Assembly (NCBI GenBank): GCA_033239125.1
Contig: BSWB01000002.1
Span: 158,210,409 to 158,274,408, forward strand
Source of the DNA: Fagopyrum homotropicum
Lineage: Eukaryota; Streptophyta; Magnoliopsida; Caryophyllales; Polygonaceae
DNA: 64,000 bases
Direction of reading: 5' to 3'
Shown here: positions 52,249 to 61,930 of the stretch, piece after piece
Numbering within the stretch: position 1 is the stretch's first letter
Layout: every line of letters starts with the position of its first letter
Notes under the pieces: model-generated
The model's database searches: none
Seen by the model: the letters and a program-made list of their open reading frames with translations, nothing else
What the model was told of the DNA's origin: nothing
Program-made: the position numbers and the translations under genes

Positions 52249-55200
52249 ATTGACTGAGCCTTTGAGGTAACAAAGAAGATGTAATGGTGCTTGCCATTGA
52301 GGAAGGAAAGGGGGAAGATAAGAATTGGTTGAGTTGTTATACTGAATAAGTTATGTTTGGCCTGATAAGAGTGAGGTACAAAAGACAACTAATAAGGCAT
52401 TTGTATAACTCAGGATGTGGGAAAGCTTCTCCACAATCAAGAGTGAGTTTGGTATTTTTTGCATAGGAAAGGAAGAAGGCTTGCACTCAAGCATCTACTT
52501 CTCAAGTATGATGTCAAAAATATGTTTGTGTTGATTGAGCAAAATTCCATCTTTGTTCTCCATACCAAGAAAAAAAAGAGCATCTCCAAAGTCTTTGATT
52601 GTGAATGCAAAATGTAGAGTAATCTTAATTGAGTGACCTCACTATGAATATCACATATGAGTAGAATGTCATCAACATAGATGAGGGCAGTAGTGATACT
52701 TGATCCAAAAGTTTTCACAAACAAAGAGTAATTTTGTCTTTAATGAGTATAACCAAGTTGAATGTCGAGTTTAATTAACTTAACATTCCATTGTCGATTA
52801 GCCTGTTGAGACCATATAAGGAACGTTTGAGTCGACATACTTGTCTTGACATGGATTTAGTATATCCCTGGGGTGGATGCATGTATACTTCTTCATTTAA
52901 GTAACCATGCTGAAATACATTGTTACATCAAGTTGGTATAGAGGCCATGACTTGGCAGTAGCTAAGACAAGTAAGGATCTAACAGTGATGAATTTGGCAA
53001 TGGGGAAAAATGTATGCTTGTAAACCTTGGCTATGATTTGGTTGTATCCCTTTTCCACTAAACGGGCCTGGCAACGCTCTATCAACTTATCAGGGAGGTA
53101 TTTAACTTGGTAGATGCACTTAGATCCAATAGATTTTTGCATAGAATGAAGGCTGATTAATTCCCAGCTATTATTATCGTCTTCGAGGGATGAAAACTTC
53201 TAACTCATTGCTTCAATCCATATTGGTGAATCTTTGACTTGAGCATAATGAGTAGATTCTACTATAGACAAGACATTGCACAAGGAGTGTTGGTAGTCTG
53301 AAGGAATATGATCAAGTGTAATAAGAGGTAGAAAAAATTAGGGTAATGTGTGAAATTGCAAACATAGTCACGAAGTCTCATAGGTTGATCAATAGTTCTC
53401 ATATGTCGAGTTGAAATAATGGGGTTGGTTGGTGAAGAATGATGAGATGTTGAAGATTTTGTGGTGAAGGTATTGGTATAGCACTACAATTGGTAGGAGT
53501 AAAAGATTGGGAAGAAGGTAAAGACTGGTTCATAGGTTGGGGATAAGTGGGATCATTATCTCAGATAGGTTAAACTAATGGTAGAATAAGAGTTGGAGAT
53601 AATGATTAGAAATGGAGGAAGAATTTTTATAAGGGAAAGTGGTTTCAGCAAAGGTGACATGTGGAAACAACCACTTTGTGTGTGTCTAGATGAAGGAGTT
53701 TATATCTGTTCTAGCCACCTGGACTGCCAAGGAGAATGCAAGGTTTCTTGACTGCTTTAAATTTATCTTTGAATGGAAGAAGGGAATATCATAGGTATCC
53801 AAAAACTCGAAGATGATCATATGTTGCTAGCTTGTTGTGTAAAACTTCAAAGGGTATTTGCCATAGCAAAACAGATGAAGGCATGATATTAATGATATAA
53901 GTGGAAGTTAATATGCATTCTCCGGTCCCCAAAATTAAATTGGAAGATTAGTATAAAGTCGAAGTGCTCGAGTAGTCTCCACTAGACGTCTAGATGTCTA
54001 TGTTTTCTCTCTACCTTGACATTTTGTTGTGGGACATAGGCTATAGATTTGTGGTGTAGTTTCCCTTTCTCAAGGAATAAGAGTTGCAATTTCTTTTAAA
54101 TAAATTATGCCCTATTATCTGTTGAAAAAATCTAAACTGAAGAATGAAATTGATTCTACACATAAGCAAGGAAGGTGGTGATGATAAAAAGAACTTCTTG
54201 TTTATCTGTCATCAAATATGTACAAGTACACCTTGAATGATCATCAACCAAAGTTAAAAAATAGTTAGCACTACAAATTGAGGGAGTATGATAACGTCCC
54301 ATATGTCCATGTGAATTAATGGATAAGGTTTCATAGAACATGAAACACTAGGAGAGAAAGGTAGACCCATATGTCCATGTGAATTAAAGCATAAGGTTTC
54401 ATAGAACATGAAACACTAGGAGAGAAAGGTAGACAATGTTGTTTAGCTAGAATGCATTTATCACAATGAATGCCAACATTGTGAGGAATATTACAACTAG
54501 ATAAGCATTCGATTTGGAAAGAGATGTATGGTCTAATCTCTCATGAAGAGATTTACATTCTTATTGGTAATAGACATCATAAAATGAATATGAGCATATG
54601 CATGCTTAGTAGAGACCGGAGGAAATGTGAACTTGTAAAGGCCTTCTTCTTTGTGACCTAAAGTTATGATTATGTTACTGATAGGGTCCTGAAAAGTAAA
54701 AACAGAGGACTTAAAACATGCTTCGATACTAGTATTATGAATACGCTTGGGAACTGATAATATATTGTGCTTAAAGTCCGGTATGTACAACACTTTTGAC
54801 AAGGTCAGAGAAGGAGATAGAGTAATAGCGCCATAATGAGTTACTTGTTTGACAAAACCATCTGGTAGCCAACAAGAATAGGTGGAACCATTAGATCTAA
54901 GCCAAAGAATAGAGCTCTGCACTAGCAAATGTGGTATGTAGCTTTGGAGTCAATAATCCAAGTATGAGCATTGTTCTTGGAAGTTATTGAACAAGCATGT
55001 AGATTACCTACAAAATTGATGGAACTCGAAGAAGAAATAGGAGTAGAATGATTATGATTCTACATTAGTTTCATGACTTCTTGAAATATTGAGTTCGCAA
55101 GTGATGGATCATTGACAAATCCAAATGAGAATTCAAGAGGACAATTTTCAATAGGAGAATCTTGGACATTTGTAGCAAGATGTCCTGATTCTTTAGAATA

Positions 55201-55580
55201 TATGTTGTCAAACATTTTCCCTTTGGTACCATATAATTCAGGAATACCTGTGAGTTTGAAACAATCCTCCTTTAGTTGGCCTTTCACCTTGCAATATGTG
55301 CACAGTTTGTCCAGCTTTTCCTTTCGATAATCTTTCCTACTCCTCCTATTTGTCGTGAAGGGAATGATCGATGGACAACAATTACATCATGTGCGATTGT
55401 AGTAGGAATGGAAGAACTAGTGATCTCCTTCTGGTTTTTAGCTTGTAAAACCATACGATATGCTCGTTTTATAGTCGGCAAAGAATCAAGAGCTAGAATT
55501 TTAGATATGATATGATCAAACTGATCTTCAAGTCCCATTAAAAGCTGTAAGATTATATAACAAAACCTCCCTTCTCCATC
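52249..55580 (-). pseudogene. Ty1/copia gag-protease-integrase-RT, decayed
   Basis: Reads leftwards. Gag is at 55601-55284 (LLMGLEDQFDHIISKILALDSL, then PTIKRAYRMVLQ). A zinc knuckle region is near 55290 (KGQLKEDCFKLTG) and the protease/GAG-pre-integrase part is at 54928-54533 (VLYIPDFKHNILSV, SITNKNVNLFMRD). Integrase is at 54341-54156 (SINSHGHMGRYHT for the usual HMDIWGPYHT, ANYFLTLVDDHSR). RT is at 53142-52437 (ARLVEKGYNQ, LATAKSWPLYQLDV) with the catalytic YVDD at about 52672. Many stops. The 5' LTR is not found: the gag end abuts a LINE ORF1 scrap in the opposite orientation. Confidence 0.88.
54298..54433. repeat. 68 bp tandem duplication in the copia integrase
   Basis: CCCATATGTCCATGTGAATTAA... 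at 54298-54365 is repeated at 54366-54433 with two or three differences. Confidence 0.9.
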
Positions 55581-55730
55581 TAGAGTACCCGCCCCATGCA
55601 CCGTCTCTCCCCCATGGTTGGGTCCAAGCGTTTCTGGAAGCTCTCCATCAAGCTATCGGAACTTAACCGGTCATCCACCACCCCATCCAAACCCGCGCCG
55701 TCCTCGCCATCCCCTCCACAAGATTATGTA
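55581..55730 (+). pseudogene. LINE ORF1 N-terminal scrap, plus strand
   Basis: MVGSKRFWKLSIKLSELNRS followed by TTPSKPAPSSPSPPQD equals the conserved ORF1 start of the LINEs (MGGAKRSKQLSIKISELSNRSKTPSKP). It is only about 150 bp and opposite to the adjacent copia gag. A LINE 5' end was probably left by a deletion that also removed the copia 5' LTR. Confidence 0.75.
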
Positions 55731-55890
55731 TTTTTGTATGTTTTTTCTGCAAGTGGTATATCATACTACATGTTTTTTACATGTATGGAGATTTAGGTAG
55801 AAAATGTAATCGAAGAGAACAAAACCCTAGTTTGGAACTTTATTTTTGAAACGACAAAGAAAATCGAGGCAGGTCACATATTCGGTCTTC
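55731..55890. other. Unassigned DNA
   Basis: No recognisable feature. Confidence 0.5.
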
Positions 55891-56889
55891 GGGCCTGTTT
55901 GGTATTAGTTAGAAGGGGATTCATTTAGATTCTTTTTCACGGTATTCTTCGGGATGGAAAAAATGTCACTGTTTGGTATCAGATGCAGCTTATGTATTGT
56001 ATTCTTTTACGATATTCTTTTGGCTAAAGAATCCCGTAAAAAGAAGCTTGCCCACCCAAGCTTCTTGGAGATTCATTGGGTTAGATTCTTTTCAATTCCA
56101 CTCGTACCCTTCTGGAATTCATTCGTCTCTTTCGTTCTTCTTCCATGAGTTCTCATTGTTCTGACCCTAGATTTGGCGCTTACAAAGAATCTTGAAAGAA
56201 CAGTAAAATTGAAATCAAGAGAATTGAAATCAACAAGCACGTGATTAACAGCAAAGCAATCTCTTGATTTGAGAATTGAAATCAAAAGAATTGAAATCAA
56301 GAGAATTTAAATCAACAGGCAGCAAAGCAATTCTCACCAGTTCAACTCAAAAAGAAAGGAGAGCTTGAACCCTAGAATTGAAATCAACAGCAAAGTAAGA
56401 GAATTTAAATCAACAGCAAAGTAATAGACCTTGAACCCTAGAATTGAAATCAACAGCAAAGTAAGAGAATTGAAATCAACAGCAAAGCAATAGACCTTGA
56501 ACCCTAGAATTGAAATCAACAGCAAAGTAAGAGAACTGAAATTAATAGCAAAGCAATAGACCGAGAGAGAGAACTCAGAAGGAAAGGAGAGCTTGAATCC
56601 TACACTTTCATAAATATTGAAGAGGACATAATCGTTCTCGCTGAACTCGCTGGCGTCGAAGGAGAAGAACGAAGAACTCGCTGGCGTCAAAATTTTACGT
56701 TAAAATTTGAGGGCATTTTCGTAATCTTATCTAAATGAATCTCTACCAATAATCTAATACCAAACAGAAAAAATTTTACGAAAAAAAAAATCTCTAACAA
56801 TAACCATCTCCAACAATACCCAAGAATCTCAAGAATCTCCATTCCAAAGAATCTAAAAAAAGAATGCGCATATGATACCAAACAAGCCA
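55891..56889. mobile_element. TIR (MITE/foldback-like) element, about 1 kb
   Basis: Left end GGGCCTGTTTGGTATTA and right end TGATACCAAACAAGCC form inverted termini of a type common in hAT/Mutator-like MITEs. A second, internal inverted pair is visible: TTTGGTATTAG...GATTCATTTAGAT near 55900, and ATCTAAATGAATCTC...CTAATACCAAAC near 56731-56765, giving a foldback character. No transposase is encoded. I could not define a target duplication. CATTCCAAAGAATCTAAAAAA is present on both sides of the right end (56830 and 56887), leaving the exact right border uncertain. Confidence 0.55.
56333..56570. repeat. 66 bp minisatellite
   Basis: A unit GAGAATTgAAATCAACAGCAAAG... starts at 56399, 56465 and 56531 (66 bp period), with a partial copy before. 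Each unit contains two sub-copies of AATTGAAATCAACAGCAAAG. Because 66 is a multiple of 3, the minus strand keeps an open frame (56690-56334, 118 codons) with a 22-residue hydrophobic repeat. Confidence 0.92.
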
Positions 56890-56904
56890 TTCCAAAGAAT
56901 CTAA

Positions 56905-57115
56905 AAAAATTTTACGGAAAAACGATCATCATCCAATATAATGATCTTATGTGCAAGGTAGTAGCTCAAATATGAACATTATTTATTGTATTTTTTTTTA
57001 GTAAGTTGCTTTTATATAATTCTGCAACTTCTTTTTGTTTCAATTAAAATATACACATGAATCACGTAGAGTGATATACATGTACATGCCCTTCATAGAA
57101 GAAATCATTGAAATA
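56905..57115 (+). repeat. Duplicated segment (copy B, left)
   Basis: Matches 12970-13160 ('tgatcttatgtgcaagg', 'tttttgtttcaatt.aaatata') and 23550-23590 ('cttcatagaagaaatcattgaaataac'). It is interrupted by the LINE at 57129 and continues at 60978. Confidence 0.75.
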
Positions 57116-57128
57116 ACATAGTTGGATA
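57116..57128. repeat. Target-site duplication of LINE 57129-60964 (left)
   Basis: ACATAGTTGGATA, identical to 60965-60977. The paralogous site in copy A is a single TATAGTTGGATA near 23580. Confidence 0.92.
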
Positions 57129-60100
57129 TATCGTTGATGCGGTGAGTATCCCGTCAAATCAACCTTCAAATCAAACTCCCCCCCAATCTATCATCGGTCT
57201 AACCCTGGTGTTATGGACGCAATCCTTTATGGAAATCCATCACCGCAAACCACACCTTGCAAGCCTTGTCCTATGGAGCCCAAACATGGGACCATAACAA
57301 CCACTGAAAACCTCACCCTTCAACCCAGCCATCCAGACCCCATCAAACCTCAGACTTGCCAATCTCTCATAATCCAATCCCCACTCCAAACACCTCCTCC
57401 CTCACCATAAACACATACATCCAATCTTTCGAAACATCCGTCTCCCCATTGCTAGCAAGCGTTACCTTGGCTAACACCAACTCCCTTAATTATAATTAGG
57501 ATATGTTCGTGGAACATCAAGGGTTTGAATGACCCTGCAAAACAAAGAGCAATACAATCCCTTGTTAAGAAGCAAAACATAGACCTCCTACCTATCCTTG
57601 AGACCAGGCTTAGATCCAACAATGAAAAACGTATCTCAAAATCTCTCTTCCCATCCTGGAGCCATGTTTCTAATAGTTCCCTCTCTCACAACTGCAACAC
57701 ATGGGCCTGGTGGAACCCATCAAAGCACCACCTTTCCACTATAGTCAAGACTGGCGCGCAAAACAATCCCTTGCCTAACCCTGATCAATCAACCTTTGCT
57801 GAGATATCTTTCATTTATGCTCATAATTCAACTGATGATTGACCTGACCTCTGATCGACTATCTCCACATTGAGGCTTCTCAATCCAAATACCGCATAGG
57901 CCTTGCTTAGCAACTTCAACGTCACTCTCTCCCCGGATGAGAAGACCTCTAACAACATCCCAACCTTATCGCAGACTTTTGATGAGATTGCCAAGTGCTT
58001 TGAGCAAAATCTGCTCTCGGACCATCCTTTCTCAGGTTGTAAGTCCACTTGGAATAAAAAGCAGGTCGGTACTCACATATGGTGCAAACTTGACCGTATT
58101 TTCACCAACGCTGCCTGGCACTCCACCTTCCATAATTCTAAAGCTCACTTTGACCGTCGGACCACTGCCCGGCACTGCTCTTCATTGAGATTGTTGAAGA
58201 AAATAGAAACGTGCCTTTCATATTCAATAATGCTTGGATTAAACACGAGGGCTACCATGAGAGTGTGAAGAGAGCATGGAATATCGAGGTTAAAGGTAAC
58301 CCTATGTTCAAGCTTGTTAGAAAGCTCAAGCTTCTAAAATCGATTCTCAAAAAAATTTCCCAGTGCTAAGCTTAAAGAACCCCACTCAGATATCCAAGAC
58401 CAACGTAGGCTCCTCCATGACACTCAGATTAGCTTACAATCGAACCTCCTTGACATTTCTCTCCAGGAAAAGGAAAGACACCACTCATCCGACCTACATG
58501 ATAGCCACAACGCTCTTCATACTACGTTGGCTCAACTTGCTAAGGCTAACTGGATTGCTCATGGAGACTAATGCTCTTCCTACTTCATCAGGAATATCAA
58601 AACACGAAGATGTGCTAATATCATCAAATTTATTCGAACCACAAATGGAAACATCTCCAATGATCCTAACACTATCACCTTACCTTTGTCAACCTTTTTA
58701 GGCACGCCCTTAACCCACCTAACCTACCACCCCGCCTTCCCTACAAAGTTATCAATCTGCCTACCCTTACCTTGAATGATATTGCTACTCTGGATATGAT
58801 GGTGACGTCCGATGAGATCGAGAAGGCCTTATTAGTATTGAGATCGACCTGGGATATCACACATAATGATTTCACTAATGCTATCCTGGACTTCTTTACA
58901 CATGGAAGACTACTGAAGCATGTTAATCATACATATATATCTCTTATTGCTAAACATGATTGCCCTCTGGCTCCCTCTGATTTCAGGCTCATATCTTGCT
59001 GCAACACCATCTCCAAGACAATCTCCAAGATTCTCTCAATGCGCCTCAACACTATCCTACCTAGCATCATTAGCTTCAATCAAAGTGTGTTTGTTTCCAA
59101 CAGATCCATCAAACATAACGTACTCATCTGCCAAGAGATGTTCACTAAATATGGAAGAAACCATATCTCTCCTAGGGCTGCAATGAAGGTTGACATCTCG
59201 AAAGCTTTTGATTCAGTTAGTCATGAGTTCATCCTTCATTGCCTACGTGAAATTAAATGGGCTTTCCAAATCACTTTGTTGGGCTGATCAAAGAATGCAT
59301 CTCCACTGCCTCGTTCTCAATCAACATCAATGGTTCACTTTGTGGCCACTTTGCTAGGCGTCGGGGATTGCGTCAAGGCTGCCCACTCTCCCTGCCTCTC
59401 TTTGGGATCGTCATGGACTACCTTACCAATATGATCCAGAAGAACACCTCAAACCCTGAGTTTAATCACCATCCTAAATGCTCCTCCCCCATCATCACTC
59501 ACCTTACCTTCGCCGATGACTTACTTCTACTCTACAGAGGTGATCTTCCTGTAATTAAGATCCTGAAAGACACGCTTGATAGTTTTCAGGCTATCTATGG
59601 GCTCATGATTAACCCGGCCAAATCCCTTCTTTTCGCTGGAGGAATGAACGACACTGAGATTGAGAGGTCAGTTAACACCACGGGCATGTCCATTGGGACC
59701 CTCTCATTCCTCTACCTCGGAGCGCCTATTGGTTGCAGAAGACTGGAGATTCGTGACTACCTTCACTTGATCCACAAGGTCACTAATCGCATTCAATCAT
59801 GGGGTGCTAAGTCTCTCTCCTACGCAGGTAGAGCACAACTTGTTAAATCTATTCTCTTCTCTATTAATCATTATTGGAGTTCCTTGTTCTTGATCCTGAT
59901 AAAGGTCATTAGTGTGATCAATGGTCTCATTCGATCCTACTTTTGGTCGGGCGTGGAGAATAGTAGCAGAGCTCTTGTTGCTTGGACAGTGGTCTGCTCG
60001 CCTAAATCCAGTGGTGGTCTTGGTTTTATCGACCTTGACGCCAAAAATAAGGTTGCGCTTCCTAGGCTTATCTATGACATTGATAGGGGCGGAATTAACA

Positions 60101-60964
60101 TCTGGTCCTAGTGGATCGAGCACCACTTGATTAAGAGAAGTAGAAGTATCTGGAACTGCAGCCCCAAGCCCCACCACAGCGCCTTTTGGAAGAACTTGTT
60201 GAAAATCAAGGATGAAATACCTACTCCTCCCACTGGTCACTAGAGAGGTGACATTTTAACCAACTCTGATGGCAAGTTTTCTCACAAAAACGCCTACACT
60301 ATCTTCAAACCTGATAACCACCTCGCCCTCCCAAATCCTTTCAAGGCAATTTGGCTCAATTCCAATATTCCGAAGTGTAGCTATATCTCATGGTTAGATG
60401 CACTTAGAAGATTGCCTACCCTTGCAAAAATAAAAGCCTGGAACATGACTGATAATGATTTGTGTAAGCTTTGTAATAGTACGGCAGAGAATGATGACCA
60501 TCTCTGGAATCACTACAGCTATGGTTCGCTTGTGCTCGACATTGTTTCCCGTCGGACCAAGACCCCCTATCATGTTCCTTATCTTCACAACATCTGGAAA
60601 TAGCTTGGTACTTGCGACCACCACAAACCAAACCTGTTGGATAGCATCCGGATTGCCTCCATTACCTCTTTCATTTACCATGTCTGGATTGCTAGGAATA
60701 ACATGCTGTACAACTACACCTTTACAAGAGCTGTGGACTGCGCTGCAGTGATCATAAGGTCAACAAAGACCCATTTCGAAAGCAATTGGAGGAACAAGTC
60801 TTTTTGTACTCTTCAATCGGCTAGGCTGTTGAACATCTAGTTTACTTGATCTCTCCTCCCTCCCTGCCTCTATTGTGTTCTTTATCACTAGAAACATGAT
60901 CTATGCCTCTGTAATCCCTTATGTATATCCTTATCTTAATACAATTAAATTTTCAAAAAAAAAA
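57129..60964 (+). mobile_element. 5'-truncated LINE, plus strand
   Basis: A 3.84 kb LINE with a 13 bp target duplication and a terminal A-run (60954-60964) after CTTAATACAATTAAATTTTC. Truncated near the end of ORF1: only its Pro-rich tail (57213-57410) remains, then all of ORF2. Confidence 0.93.
57500..60840 (+). pseudogene. LINE ORF2, heavily broken
   Basis: The endonuclease starts CSWNIKGLND (about 57506), followed by LETR, SFIYAHNS and NFNVTLSPDEK, where the usual GDFN has lost Gly-Asp (SNFN). A linker follows at 58000-58700. RT frames are 58772-59287 and 59257-60111, with FRLISCCNT, MKVDISKAFDSVSHEF, GLRQGCPLSLPLF and FADDLLLLYRGD; the catalytic Asp pair is kept. The conserved KAPGPDG block is deleted near 58830 (ALLVLRSTWDITHND). 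zf-RVT (CKLCNSTAENDDHLW) is at 60412-60840. Numerous stops and frameshifts. Confidence 0.88.
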
Positions 60965-61095
60965 ACATAGTTGGATACTCCCTCCTTCGGTCGATTTCCC
61001 TCTGTTAATACTCTAGGTCGGAATTCCTTCGTCCAATACCGTTGCTCGGAATTTAGCTACTTGTAGGTCGACCCTCGTCAATTACTATTAGTCGA
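60965..61095 (+). repeat. Target duplication and duplicated segment (copy B, right)
   Basis: 60965-60977 repeats ACATAGTTGGATA. The sequence then follows 23592-23712 of copy A ('ctccttcggtcga', 'actctaggtcggaatt', 'ttcgtccaataccgttg', 'cgtcaattact') and stops matching after AGTCG at about 61093. Confidence 0.8.
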
Positions 61096-61930
61096 CCCTG
61101 ATTGTGTGCAAGTTTTACCGAAAAGTAATAGCAGCCTCTCTACGAGGATATGAAATTGGATGTAGTATAATCAAGTATCGAATTCACAGGAATTGTGTAT
61201 GATTTGGATAATATTAATAATTACTTGTTTTAACTGAAAGCAAGAAAATGATGTAGTAATTGTAATATGCGAAAGCAATAATGTTGGTAGACAATATGAT
61301 GGAAGCGATATAAGGAAACAAGAATCTCAACTATGATGAATTAAGATATTGATGCATATATATATACATCATGAACATTGATATATGATAATGTAGGTAT
61401 CCATCTAAAATAGCCTTTGACATAAACAAACAAATACCTTTCTTTCCATCTCGCGTAGCTTTCAATCCATCGGTACGTGAATCGTAAGGCCTCCTGGACC
61501 TCATGAGGTGTAGAAGTTGTGGCGAAAAATATTGCAACCTCAGAGGAAAGGGTCTCGAGAATGGTTTCAAAGACCAGATTGTCTTGCCGAATATTCGTTT
61601 TGTATGTAGGACTAGCGGTGGTGGTGTTGTGTAGGGTCATATCCTTCGAGGGTAGCCAGGATTGCTTGCTTCTAGTTAAGATAATTGGTGGGTACGAGTT
61701 TGATGATGTTCAATAGAACAACAATTGTGAATGTGGGCTCATACGGATTCGCTAAAGAAGATGTTTATTCAGTCATAGGTGATGTTGATGAAAGTGTTAC
61801 GCAAGCGATTGATCATGAAGGTTGATACCATATAGAAACTGAGTTTTATGATGTGTTTATTCCAAGATGAATAATGCGAATATACACACACAAGATTTAG
61901 TAAGATATGAGGACAAAGCAAAGATAATCA
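61096..61930. mobile_element. Possible Ty3/gypsy non-coding fragment
   Basis: The phrases GTGTGCAAGTTTTACCGAAAAGTAATA and AAGTATCGAATTCACAGGAATTG, each under 30 bases apart, resemble the untranslated region of Tat/Ogre-like gypsy elements, where '...TATCGAATCCACAGGGA' is common. No protein was recognised, and short ORFs on both strands overlap. The assignment is tentative. Confidence 0.35.

Noticed and set aside
61331..61716. Overlapping ORFs of 65-99 codons
   Set aside because: No motifs, both strands open, within probable gypsy non-coding DNA.
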